Shown here one piece after another: positions 56,301 through 63,791 of a DNA stretch of 64,000 nt. How positions within the stretch are numbered: the stretch's first letter is position 1; each line of letters begins with the position of its first letter. Both the position numbers and the translations under genes were made by a program. The stretch is from Arthrobacter woluwensis. Lineage in GTDB: Bacteria > Actinomycetota > Actinomycetes > Actinomycetales > Micrococcaceae. Location of the stretch: the NCBI RefSeq assembly GCF_900105345.1, contig NZ_FNSN01000003.1:2604001-2668000 (forward strand). The letters are read 5' to 3'. The notes under the pieces are model-generated. The model was not told the origin of the DNA. It did no database searches and was given only the letters and a program-made list of their open reading frames with translations.

Positions 56301-57326
56301 GGCGCCACGATCGGCAAAAACGTGGAGGCCTCCACCGTCCTGCTGGTGCCGAGCATGACCACCGTGGGCGACGGCGCGTTCCTGGCCGACGACACGATGG
56401 TCGCCTCCTACGAGCTCGGCGGCGGCTGGCTCAAGGTGGCTCCCGCGAAGGTGGGCAAGCGGGCCTTCCTCGGCAACTCCGGGATGACCGCGGCCGGCCG
56501 CAGCGTGCCGAAGAACTCTCTTGTCGCGGTCCTCTCGGCCACGCCGCGCAAGGCCAAGTCGGGCAGCTCGTGGCTCGGCAGTCCCCCGGTCCGGCTGCGG
56601 CGTGTGGCACAGAGCACCGATGCGAGCCGCACCTTCGAACCACCCACCCGCCTCAAGGTGGCACGGGCCCTCTGGGAACTGTGCCGCGTCTTCCCCGTCC
56701 TGCTGACGGGCTACCTCGCGGTAGGCGTCATGGTCCTCCTCGACGCCATCGCCCGCGGCGCCGGCTACTGGCCGGCCGCCCTCCTGGGGGGTCTCGTGGT
56801 CCTGGTCGCCGGAGCGGTCGCGGCCGCGAGCGCCGTCGTCGCCAAGTGGGTCCTGGTGGGACGGATCCGCGAAGGCGAGCACCCGCTCTGGAGCTCGTTC
56901 ATCTGGCGGAACGAGGTGGTGGACACGTTCATCGAGATGGCGGCCGCCCCGTGGTTCGCGCGGGCCGCGGCGGGCACTCCAGCCCTGGTGTGGTGGCTTC
57001 GGGCGCTCGGCGCGAAGATCGGTCACGGCGTCTGGTGCGAGAGCTACTGGCTCCCGGAAGCGGACCTGGTGACCCTGGGCGACGGTTCCACCGTGAACCG
57101 CGGCTGCGTGGTGCAGACTCACCTCTTCCACGACCGCATCATGGCGATCGATACCGTAACGTTGGAGGCTGGTTCCACCATGGGGCCGCACGGCGTGATC
57201 CTGCCCCAGGCATCCCTGGGCAGCGGGGCCACGGTCGGCCCCGCGTCGCTCGTGATGCGGGGCGAAGCGGTTCCGGCCGGGAGTTACTGGATGGGTAATC
57301 CGGTCAGCCCCTGGCGCGGACCGTAG
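53331..57326 (+). CDS. Pls/PosA-type non-ribosomal peptide synthetase (poly-lysine synthetase-like)
   Basis: 1331 residues from GTG 53331, with GAAAGGA seven bases upstream. The adenylation domain (about 55-525) has FTSGSTGTPKGVAV, FDASCEEMW, NTYGPTEAT, SGDLVRYE and TSGKVDRKAL. Aligned to GrsA by motif, the pocket reads D238 A239 E242 S281 I302 G304 T326 V334 V335 K516, DAESIGTVVK. A carrier domain has Ser574 in FFAHGGGSLAAAQL. The rest (about 630-1331) has about six membrane segments between left-handed-helix, acyltransferase-like soluble parts ending in YWMGNPVSPWRGP. This is the layout of the membrane epsilon-poly-L-lysine synthetase Pls, which has no condensation or thioesterase domain and is about 1320 residues long. 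An M1 peptidase and a phosphopantetheinyl transferase are adjacent. Product chemistry is inferred. Confidence 0.9.
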   Translation: MTEHPASSPHDPSPAPEAPGPEPAAEGGGAPSSPTGTVYEPQMPGGLLAPPERTLVDIFLATVEAYPEASALDDGKKSLSYAELADEVRAYARKLHRAGLGAGDKIGIRIPSGTNELYIAILAILLVGAAYVPVDADDPDERARLVFSEAKVAGILKAKGEIVVDKKRPKPFPAPRMPRPEDDSWVIFTSGSTGTPKGVAVRHRNSAAFVDAEARLFLQGEPIGTDDRVLAGLSVAFDASCEEMWLAWRHGACLVPAPRALVRTGMDLGPWLINHGITVVSTVPTLAALWPAEALENVRLLIFGGEACPPELAERLAVDEREVWNTYGPTEATVVACAAPLGGPGPVRIGLPLDGWDLAVVDAEGVPVTEGETGELIIGGVGLARYLDPTKDAEKYAPMPSLGWERAYRSGDLVRYEAEGLIFQGRADEQVKLGGRRIELGEVDAALQALPDIAGAAAAVQTTAAGNQVLVGYLVPAGDAEPDLGVLRELLGATLPAPLIPLLTTTDNLPTKTSGKVDRKALPWPLAGGSADAADAAPLNLPEDAQWIVDTWSAVLGAPATSLDADFFAHGGGSLAAAQLVSALRCRYPTVTVADIYANPRVGALVEACRASVPDGEAVEAKERLVRRTARKTQVFQTLMGVPLFILVGMRWLTYLMAVNNLLSAWGVLHAAPTVSWWWVLLSWAVFVSPLGRMGIAVVAARVLLRGVTPGVYPRSGRVHLKLWLAEQIQDAASAVSLASAPWVPYYARALGAKLGRDVILHSVPPVTGLLTVGRGANVEPEVDLSGWWVDGDTVHIGSVSIGPGATIGARSTLMPGAKVGADAIVEPGSAVTGKVKAGTTVAGSPAGRTGKAKPAWPEQGDASEGIREFSWFTAFAAASGLLACIPFVSAAVAGLVVVGALHGAASLSESLGALARSVPLASVVWFLCNALLILGTTRALAIGLVEGHHRVRSRVGWQVWATERVLDMARDLLFPIYASLFTPVWLRLLGATIGKNVEASTVLLVPSMTTVGDGAFLADDTMVASYELGGGWLKVAPAKVGKRAFLGNSGMTAAGRSVPKNSLVAVLSATPRKAKSGSSWLGSPPVRLRRVAQSTDASRTFEPPTRLKVARALWELCRVFPVLLTGYLAVGVMVLLDAIARGAGYWPAALLGGLVVLVAGAVAAASAVVAKWVLVGRIREGEHPLWSSFIWRNEVVDTFIEMAAAPWFARAAAGTPALVWWLRALGAKIGHGVWCESYWLPEADLVTLGDGSTVNRGCVVQTHLFHDRIMAIDTVTLEAGSTMGPHGVILPQASLGSGATVGPASLVMRGEAVPAGSYWMGNPVSPWRGP

Positions 57327-57359
57327 CAGCTCCCGCATCGTCCCCGTCCCCGACCCTGG

Positions 57360-58724
57360 ATGACCCTCTCCCCCATGTCTGAGCACCACGGCAAGAAGCA
57401 CCCCGCCTCCACGATCCCGGACCCGTACACCCCCGGGCACGGGAGCGCGGACTACAGCGTCCGGCACTATGATCTGGAGCTCGACTGCCGCCTGGCGAGC
57501 AACCGGCTGCAGGGCGTGGCGATCCTCCGGGGGCGCGCGAACGTGAAGCTCTCCCAGATCTCGCTGGATCTCGCCGGTCTCAAGCCGACCAAGATCCAGC
57601 TCAACGGCTCACGGGTGGCGAAGTTCGCCCAGCGCGGCGAGAAGCTCGTCGTCAACGCCCCGCACAGCATCCCGAAGGGCGAGGACTTCCTCCTGGAGGT
57701 GCGCTACGAGGGCAATCCGCGGCCGCGCCGTGGCACCTGGGGTGAGGTCGGCTGGGAAGAGCTGCGCGACGGCGTGCTGGTCGCCGGGCAGCCGGACGGG
57801 GCGCCGTCGTGGTTCCCGTGCAATGACCACCCGAGCCAGAAGGCCTCCTACCGCTTCACCGTGACGACCGACGCCGGCTACCGCGTGGTGTGCAACGGCC
57901 GCCTCGTGGAGCACCGCCGGAAGTCCAGCCGCGAGACCTGGGTGTTCGAGCAGAAGGAGCCGATGGCCTCCTACCTGGCGACGCTCCAGATCGGGCGGTA
58001 CACCACGTTCGACGTCGACGGCGCCCCGGGCGCGGTCCCGGTCCACGTCGCGGTGCCGCCGTCGCTCCGCGGGCAGGCCGAGACGGGGCTGGCCCGTCAG
58101 CGCGACATGATGGACCTCTTCGAGGACCGCTTCGGCCCGTACCCCTTCGGCGAGTACACCGTCGTGGTCACGGAGGACGAGCTGGAGATCCCCCTCGAGG
58201 CGCAGGCGCTGTCGATCATCGGGCGCAACCACCTCGCCACCGAGTGGGAGGCCCAGCGCCTGGTGGCCCACGAGCTGAGCCACCAGTGGTTCGGCAACTC
58301 TCTGACCGTCGGCAGCTGGAAGGACATCTGGCTGCACGAAGGGTTCGCCTGCTACGCCGAATGGCTCTGGAGCGAGGCCAGTGGCACGCTCAGCACCCAG
58401 TTGCGGGTGCTCGCGGCCTGGCGCAAACTCGCGGACCAGGCCCAGGATCTCGTGATCGGCGATCCCGGCCCCGAGGACATGTTCGATGACCGGGTGTACA
58501 AGCGGGGCGCCCTGGCCCTCCACGTGCTGCGGACGGCCATGGGCGACGAGCAGTTCTTCACCCTCCTGCGGGAGTGGACCCGTGAACACCGCCACGCCAC
58601 GGTCACGCCTCAGGCGCTGTTCGCCCTCGCGGATTCGCTGGCGCCGGGGCTCGACGCGGCCGCGCTGCTCAAGCCATGGCTGTACGAAAAGCACCTTCCG
58701 CCGCTGCCGGCACCGCGGCCGTGA
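57360..58724 (+). CDS. M1-family zinc metallopeptidase
   Basis: 454 residues if read from ATG 57360; ATG 57375 (MSEHHGKK) is an alternative and neither has a ribosome-binding site. The zinc site is HELSHQWFGNSLTVGSWKDIWLHEGF (HExxH plus Glu 18 residues on). The usual GxMEN exopeptidase motif is replaced by EIPLEAQ, so substrate handling differs from classic aminopeptidase N, and the C-terminal helical domain is absent, giving about half the length of PepN. It starts 33 bases after the Pls-type gene and is probably in the same operon. Poly-lysine producers carry membrane zinc aminopeptidases that degrade the polymer, so turnover or self-protection is a fair guess. Its 3' end overlaps the convergent transferase gene by 56 bases. 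Confidence 0.88.
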   Translation: MTLSPMSEHHGKKHPASTIPDPYTPGHGSADYSVRHYDLELDCRLASNRLQGVAILRGRANVKLSQISLDLAGLKPTKIQLNGSRVAKFAQRGEKLVVNAPHSIPKGEDFLLEVRYEGNPRPRRGTWGEVGWEELRDGVLVAGQPDGAPSWFPCNDHPSQKASYRFTVTTDAGYRVVCNGRLVEHRRKSSRETWVFEQKEPMASYLATLQIGRYTTFDVDGAPGAVPVHVAVPPSLRGQAETGLARQRDMMDLFEDRFGPYPFGEYTVVVTEDELEIPLEAQALSIIGRNHLATEWEAQRLVAHELSHQWFGNSLTVGSWKDIWLHEGFACYAEWLWSEASGTLSTQLRVLAAWRKLADQAQDLVIGDPGPEDMFDDRVYKRGALALHVLRTAMGDEQFFTLLREWTREHRHATVTPQALFALADSLAPGLDAAALLKPWLYEKHLPPLPAPRP

Positions 58725-59511
58725 GCACGTGCGGAGGCAGCCCCTCCGCACGTGTTGCAAGCTGCACCACTCCGGGCGCGTAGCCTATCGCGCCTCCCGG
58801 GGGCGTTCCGCTGGTGCCGCTTCCGGGCGCGGACAGGACGGGGATCCCTGCCGGGTCCTTCCTCAGACCGTGACCGTCGCGCTTGGCCACGGCTTCCTTG
58901 GCGGCCCAGAGCGCAGCCCGTTCGGCGTTCCGTTCCCCGGGTTCCTGCATCCGGAGCCAGTCGCGTTCCCGTCCGTCGAGGGCGACGTCGTCGAAGCCGT
59001 CGAAGATCTCGCGGTGCAGGGTGAGGTCCAGACCGATCCGGAAGCCCGGCTCCACCTCCGTCACGACGACGACGGCGCCCCACTCCCCCGCGCGGCTGGC
59101 GGACAGCCCGACGTCGGTCAGCCGCTGCGGCCTCGCGGAGCCGGGGGCGGCGGTGTGGGCGTTGGCGGTGTGGTCAGAGTCGAGGTGGCTCGTGCCGGCG
59201 GGACCCCGGCTTACCGCGCTCCCGGGCTGAGAGTCCGCCGGGACCCGCTCCACGACCACGTATCCCGGCCTGCCGTGACCCGCCGCCGGGCCGCAGTCCG
59301 GGCACTCGTAGGCACTCGCGAATCGTCGCGGATCGATTCCGAGGGCGTCCGCCAGAAGCTTGCGCTGGATCCGCCGCAGCGTGCCGAAGCGCACCCCCGC
59401 AGCAGCCGAGGTGAAGGCGCGCGCCCGGTTACGTTCGGCGTCGTCGAGGGGCGGAAGGCCGACGTCGCGCGCGGCGTCGTCCAGGGAGCCCAGCCAGGTG
59501 ATCACGCGCAT
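58669..59511 (-). CDS. 4'-phosphopantetheinyl transferase (Sfp-type)
   Basis: 280 residues from ATG 59511. FRIGLDLT provides the (I/V)G(I/V)D-like metal motif, and WAAKEAVAKRDGHGLRKDP about 40 residues later is the W-x-x-KE-A-x-x-K motif of the superfamily. The N-terminal FGTLRRIQRKLLADALGIDPRRF fits Sfp-like enzymes. It would load phosphopantetheine on Ser574 of the synthetase. The middle (about 85-120) has an unusual Ala/Thr/Ser-rich insert. Tail-to-tail overlap of 56 bases with the M1 gene means the two genes must share coding sequence on opposite strands. Confidence 0.85.
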   Translation of the reverse strand: MRVITWLGSLDDAARDVGLPPLDDAERNRARAFTSAAAGVRFGTLRRIQRKLLADALGIDPRRFASAYECPDCGPAAGHGRPGYVVVERVPADSQPGSAVSRGPAGTSHLDSDHTANAHTAAPGSARPQRLTDVGLSASRAGEWGAVVVVTEVEPGFRIGLDLTLHREIFDGFDDVALDGRERDWLRMQEPGERNAERAALWAAKEAVAKRDGHGLRKDPAGIPVLSAPGSGTSGTPPGGAIGYAPGVVQLATRAEGLPPHVLTAAVPAAAEGAFRTAMA

Positions 59512-59580
59512 GAATCCATTGTCCCCGGTACGGCGGCGCGGCCCTCGCATCCCGTTCAACCGCCGTTCATCGGCCGCGTC

Positions 59581-59586
59581 TACGGT
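59581..59586 (+). promoter_or_regulatory. -10 hexamer, leaderless ppk2 start
   Basis: TACGGT ends six bases before ATG 59593. Confidence 0.45.
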
Positions 59587-59592
59587 GACGCC

Positions 59593-60501
59593 ATGAGCAT
59601 CCTGAACCACTCGCTCACGGGGATCCAGCCGCCGCTCGGCTACTCCGTGCTGGACAACGATGACGACGATCCGGTCCTGTTGGACGCCCAGGGCGTGCCC
59701 CTCGACACGTGGCGTGAAGGCTACCCCTACAGCGAGCGGCTGGAGCGGCCCCGGTACGAGCTGGAGAAGCGTCTCCTGCAGATCGAACTCCTGAAGCTGC
59801 AGAAATGGATCAAGGGGAACGGCCGCCGGCTGCTCCTCGTGTTCGAGGGCCGGGACGCCGCCGGCAAGGGTGGCACCATCAAGCGCTTCACGGAGCACCT
59901 GAACCCCCGCGGCGCCCGGGTGGTGGCGCTCGAGAAGCCCAGCAGCACCGAGCAGAGCCAGTGGTACTTCCAGCGCTACGTGAAGCACCTGCCCGCGGCC
60001 GGGGAGATGGTCCTCTTCGACCGCTCCTGGTACAACCGGGCGGGGGTCGAGCGGGTGATGGGTTTCTGCACCGATGAGCAGTATCAGGTGTTCCTGCGCC
60101 AGGTGCCGCTGTTCGAGGAGCTCCTGGTCCAGGACGGCATCGATGTGGTGAAGTTTTGGTTCTCGGTGTCACGCTCGGAGCAGCTGACGCGGTTCACCAT
60201 CCGCCAGGTCGACCCGGTCCGTCAGTGGAAGCTCTCCCCCATGGATCTGGCGTCCCTCGACAAATGGGATTCCTACACGGAGGCCAAGGAGGCGATGTTC
60301 CTGGCGACGGACACCGACCACGCCCCGTGGACCGTCGTCAAGAGCAACGACAAGAAGCGCGCCCGCCTCGAGGCCATGCGCCACGTGCTGAACCTGTTCG
60401 ACTACGACGGCAAGGACCCCGACCTCGCCACCGCCCCGGACCCGCTGATCGTAGGCCCGGCCTCGAGGATCTTCGAAGACGGAGAGCACCCGTCGAGCTA
60501 G
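59593..60501 (+). CDS. ppk2: Polyphosphate kinase 2
   Basis: 302 residues from ATG 59593. Walker A is FEGRDAAGKGGTIKRF, Walker B is LFDRSWYNRAGVERVMGF, and VKFWFSVSRSEQLTRF with SPMDLASLDKWDSYTEAKEAMF follow. One PPK2 domain of about 300 residues indicates class I, which makes ADP/ATP or GTP from nucleoside diphosphates and polyphosphate. A basic, poorly conserved N-terminal stretch of about 60 residues precedes it. It is divergent from the phosphopantetheinyl transferase gene across 81 bases. Energy supply for an ATP-hungry polymer synthetase is possible but unproven. Confidence 0.92.
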   Translation: MSILNHSLTGIQPPLGYSVLDNDDDDPVLLDAQGVPLDTWREGYPYSERLERPRYELEKRLLQIELLKLQKWIKGNGRRLLLVFEGRDAAGKGGTIKRFTEHLNPRGARVVALEKPSSTEQSQWYFQRYVKHLPAAGEMVLFDRSWYNRAGVERVMGFCTDEQYQVFLRQVPLFEELLVQDGIDVVKFWFSVSRSEQLTRFTIRQVDPVRQWKLSPMDLASLDKWDSYTEAKEAMFLATDTDHAPWTVVKSNDKKRARLEAMRHVLNLFDYDGKDPDLATAPDPLIVGPASRIFEDGEHPSS

Positions 60502-60609
60502 GCCCGAGGCTGGCCGTGCCTGCCGCCCTCTTCGCTACCCCATCGCCGGCTCCCGGGCCTCGCATCTGGCCCCGCGTCTCTCCTCGACCCTCTCCCCGGC
60601 CTGAGCCCA

Positions 60610-60683
60610 CGATCGATTGCTCCATACGATGCCATTTCTCCTGGAATTGTGGCGGAAACGGCATCGTATGGAGCAGTCGATCG
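60610..60683. repeat. Hairpin element A (homologue of element B)
   Basis: Arms 60610-60633 and 60660-60683 pair over 24 bases with one G-T pair. The core TGCTCCATACGATGCC and its complement recur in element B. It lies 108 bases after the ppk2 stop and could end that transcript. Confidence 0.85.
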
Positions 60684-60725
60684 CGTCTTGCACGAATCCC
60701 TGACGGTGGAAGCTCAACGCCGTCT

Positions 60726-60731
60726 TAGACT
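60726..60731 (+). promoter_or_regulatory. -10 hexamer, leaderless ASCH start
   Basis: TAGACT ends six bases before ATG 60738; TGACGG at 60701-60706 is a possible -35 with a long spacer. Confidence 0.5.
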
Positions 60732-60737
60732 GGTCGG

Positions 60738-61157
60738 ATGAGTGCAATCGACCCCGCCTGGCCCGTTTCCGAGTATGCATTCCCGGGCCCTCTGCGGGAT
60801 CAGCTCGTGGCAGCCCTGCTCGACGGGACGAAGACGTCCACGTCCTCGCTGCTTCTCGAATACTCCGCGAACGAGCCGCTGCCGCGCGCGGGCGACCGGG
60901 CCGTCGTCGTCGATTCAGCCGGTACGCCGGTCGCCGTGGAGACGGTGACCACGGTGGAGGTATGCCGACTTGCTGCGGTGACTTTGGAGCATGCCCTGGC
61001 CGAGGGCGAGGGCTTCGAGTCGGTCGACGAGTGGCGCTCCGCCCATGAGGGGTTCTGGCACTCCGACGAGTTCCGCGATTCCCTTGGGGACCCAGGATTC
61101 CACGTCACCGACGAGACCGAGGTCGTTTGCGTGAGGATGAGCGTCCAAACGCTTTAA
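60738..61157 (+). CDS. ASCH-domain protein
   Basis: 139 residues. LRDQLVAALLDGTKTSTSSLLLEYSANEPLPRAGDRAVVVDSAG followed by VETVTTVEVCRLAAVTLEHALAEGEGFESVDEWRSAHEGFW is the ASCH fold, a PUA-like beta barrel thought to bind RNA or modified nucleotides; some members are amidohydrolases acting on N4-acetylcytidine. The exact role is unknown. It lies alone between two related hairpin elements, one 55 bases upstream and one 2 bases downstream. No ribosome-binding site is visible, so it is probably translated from a leaderless message. Confidence 0.85.
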   Translation: MSAIDPAWPVSEYAFPGPLRDQLVAALLDGTKTSTSSLLLEYSANEPLPRAGDRAVVVDSAGTPVAVETVTTVEVCRLAAVTLEHALAEGEGFESVDEWRSAHEGFWHSDEFRDSLGDPGFHVTDETEVVCVRMSVQTL

Positions 61158-61158
61158 A

Positions 61159-61234
61159 CACATCGACTGCTCCCTACGATGCCGATTTCCCCGGATTTCC
61201 GGAGGTTTCGACATCGTGTGGAGCAGTCGATGTG
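61159..61234. repeat. Hairpin element B, also a bidirectional terminator
   Basis: Arms 61159-61185 and 61208-61234 pair over 27 bases with three non-Watson-Crick positions; a further inner stem CCGGA/TCCGG closes the loop. It begins 2 bases after the ASCH stop and ends 11 bases from the pheT stop, so it can end both transcripts. Confidence 0.85.
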
Positions 61235-61245
61235 GTGCGGGGGCG

Positions 61246-63789
61246 TCAGCGCTGGACGGCTCCGAAGCGCTCCGCCGCGAGCGCGACAGCCGCCGCGCGG
61301 GCCCCGGAGGCCTCGTCCGCGGTCAGCGTGCGGTCGTCCGCACGGAACCGCAGGCCGAAGGCCAGGGACTTCTTGCCCTCCGGAATCCCGGTGCCGATGT
61401 ACACGTCGAACAGCGCGACATCCTCCAGGAGTTCTCCGGCCCCTTCACGCAGCGCGTCCTGAACAGCGGCGGCCGGCTGATCGCCGTCGACGATCAGCGC
61501 CACGTCCTGTGTCGCCACCGGGAAGGTGGAGATGGGCTTCGCCACGACGACGTCGGCCGCCGCGTCGAAGAGGACATCGGCATCGATCTCGAACGCGACC
61601 GTACGGGCCGGCAGGTCGAGCGACTTCACCAGCTTGGGGTGAAGCTCACCCGCGTAGCCGACGAGCTCACCGGACCGCAGACGCAGGACGGCAGTGCGGC
61701 CAGGATGGAACGCCTGGTGCGCGCCCTGCTCCACCACGACCTCGACGCCGAGGACATCGGCCACGAGCCGTGCGGCGTCGACCGCGTCGGCCCAGTCCCA
61801 CGCACGGGGCGCGTGACCGGGCGCTGCCGGGCTGTCCTTGCCGGTGAAGACGCCGGCGATGTGCTGTGGCTGCGCGGGGATGCCCTGGTACAGGCCCTCC
61901 AGCACCTCGTCGGAAGGCTTGGCGCCCAGCGGCGGGATGCCCGGGGTGCCCAGCCCGCCCTCCGGCAGGAACACCAGACCTGCTTCGTACAGCGCCAGGT
62001 CACGGAAACCACGCGAGATATTGCGCTTGGCGGTTTCGATCAGACCAGGGAGCACGGAGGTCCGCAGCCAGCCGAACTCCTCGCTCAGCGGGTTGGCGAG
62101 CTTGACGGCCTGCACCGCGGCGCCGGCCTCGGGCGTGCCGAACACGTCGTTGGACGTCTTCGAGACGAACGGGTAAGCGAGGACCTCGACCAGACCGGAG
62201 TCGGCGAGGGCCTGCATCACGCGGCGGCGCTGCTTCTGGACACGGCTCAGGCCGCGGCCGGGAGGCGCCACCGGGAGGGTGGCAGGGATCTTGTCGTAGC
62301 CGACCAGGCGGGCGATCTCCTCGGAGAGGTCCTCTTTGGTCTCCAGATCGTTGCGCCAGCTCGGAGCGGTGACGGTCCAGCCGCCTTCGGTTTCGGTCAC
62401 GGTCGCGCCGAGGTCCGTCAGGCTGCTGACGATCTGCTCGGTCGTGTACTCCACACCGATCCGTGCGGACACGAAACCGGACGGCAGGAAGATGGTCACC
62501 GTCTCCGGCGCCGTGCCGACATCAGTGCCGGCGTCGTCGGCGGTCCCACCGGCGAGTTCCACGAGCAGATCCACCACGCGCTGCGCGGCCACAGGAGCCA
62601 GGTACCAGTCGACGCCGCGCTCGAACCGCTTGGACGCTTCGCTCGGCAGCTTGTGACGGCGACGGGCCCGCGCGATCGAGATCGTGTCGAAGTGAGCGGC
62701 TTCCACCAGGATGTCCTTGGTGCCCGCGGACACCTCGGTGCGGGCCCCGCCCATGACACCGGCGATACCGATCGCACCGGAATCGTCCGCGATGACCAGG
62801 TCCTCGGCGTCGAGCGCGCGGTCCTTCTCATCCAGGGTGACGATCCGCTCGCCCGGAAGGGCACGGCGGACGACGATGCCGCCCTCGAGGGTGTCCAGGT
62901 CATAGCAGTGGTTCGGCTGTCCGAGTTCCAGCATGACGTAGTTGGAGATGTCGACCGGCAGGCTGATGGAGCGGATGCCCGCGAGGCGCAGCCGGGAGAC
63001 CATCCACTGCGGCGTGGGACGGCTCGCGTCCACGCCGCGGACCACGCGGGCCACGAAGCGGTCACAGCCGGGAACCCCGTAGATGGGGGCCTGGTCGGAC
63101 AGCGTGACCGGGTAACCCTCGCCCAGCGCGGCCGGCACGGAGACCTTCGAAGCCGGGTCGGTGAAGGCGGTGCCAGTGGCATGAGCGTACTCACGGGCCA
63201 CACCCCGGATGCTGAAGGCGTAGCTTCGATCGGGAGTCACGTTGATCTCGGCGGCCTCGTCCTTCAGCCCGAAGAGCTCCAGGGCGTCGGTGCCGAGTTC
63301 CGGGTCCAGACCGAGCGTGGACAGCACGATGATCCCGTCGTGCTCGTCGCCCAGTCGGAGTTCACGGGCGGAGGCGATCATGCCGGCGGAGACGTGCCCG
63401 TAGGTCTTACGCGGCGAGATGTGGAAGTCACCCGGCAGGACGGCGCCCGGAAGGGTCACCACCACCTTGTCACCCTCCACGAAGTTGTGGGCGCCGCAGA
63501 CGATGCCCTGGATGCCCGAGGGCTCGATGCCCTTGCCTTCCAGCGTCTGCTCCTGGCCTTCCGGGACCACACGGACCTGGCACCAGTTGATGGTCTTGCC
63601 GTTGGACTGCGGTTCCTTGACGAGGGACAGGACCTGGCCCACCACGACGGGACCGGAGATCGAGTCGGCCGGACGGTGCACATCCTCCTCTTCGAAACCG
63701 ACGCGGACCAGGTCCGCCATCAGGTCCTCGGAGGACGCGCCTGCAGGAAGCTCCGTGTACTCACGGAGCCAGGAAAGTGGAATGCGCAC
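61246..63789 (-). CDS. pheT: Phenylalanyl-tRNA synthetase beta subunit
   Basis: 847 residues from GTG 63789. It forms the (alpha-beta)2 enzyme with PheS. The start MRIPLSWLREYTELPAG leads into a tRNA-binding OB domain (VGQVLSLVKEPQSNGKTINWCQVRV, VCGAHNFVEGDKVVV). The B3/B4 editing domain (DRFVARVVRGVDASRPTPQWM, LDTLEGGIVVRRA), B5 (LVGYDKIPATLP) and the C-terminal ferredoxin-like anticodon-binding domain (ISTFPVATQDVALIVD) follow in order. The gene starts 2 bases after the pheS stop. Confidence 0.97.
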   Translation of the reverse strand: MRIPLSWLREYTELPAGASSEDLMADLVRVGFEEEDVHRPADSISGPVVVGQVLSLVKEPQSNGKTINWCQVRVVPEGQEQTLEGKGIEPSGIQGIVCGAHNFVEGDKVVVTLPGAVLPGDFHISPRKTYGHVSAGMIASARELRLGDEHDGIIVLSTLGLDPELGTDALELFGLKDEAAEINVTPDRSYAFSIRGVAREYAHATGTAFTDPASKVSVPAALGEGYPVTLSDQAPIYGVPGCDRFVARVVRGVDASRPTPQWMVSRLRLAGIRSISLPVDISNYVMLELGQPNHCYDLDTLEGGIVVRRALPGERIVTLDEKDRALDAEDLVIADDSGAIGIAGVMGGARTEVSAGTKDILVEAAHFDTISIARARRRHKLPSEASKRFERGVDWYLAPVAAQRVVDLLVELAGGTADDAGTDVGTAPETVTIFLPSGFVSARIGVEYTTEQIVSSLTDLGATVTETEGGWTVTAPSWRNDLETKEDLSEEIARLVGYDKIPATLPVAPPGRGLSRVQKQRRRVMQALADSGLVEVLAYPFVSKTSNDVFGTPEAGAAVQAVKLANPLSEEFGWLRTSVLPGLIETAKRNISRGFRDLALYEAGLVFLPEGGLGTPGIPPLGAKPSDEVLEGLYQGIPAQPQHIAGVFTGKDSPAAPGHAPRAWDWADAVDAARLVADVLGVEVVVEQGAHQAFHPGRTAVLRLRSGELVGYAGELHPKLVKSLDLPARTVAFEIDADVLFDAAADVVVAKPISTFPVATQDVALIVDGDQPAAAVQDALREGAGELLEDVALFDVYIGTGIPEGKKSLAFGLRFRADDRTLTADEASGARAAAVALAAERFGAVQR

Positions 63790-63791
63790 GC

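Noticed and set aside
58486-60501. A single long frame joining the M1 peptidase region and PPK2
   Set aside because: Only the part from ATG 59593 is PPK2-like; the upstream part is the complement of the phosphopantetheinyl transferase gene.
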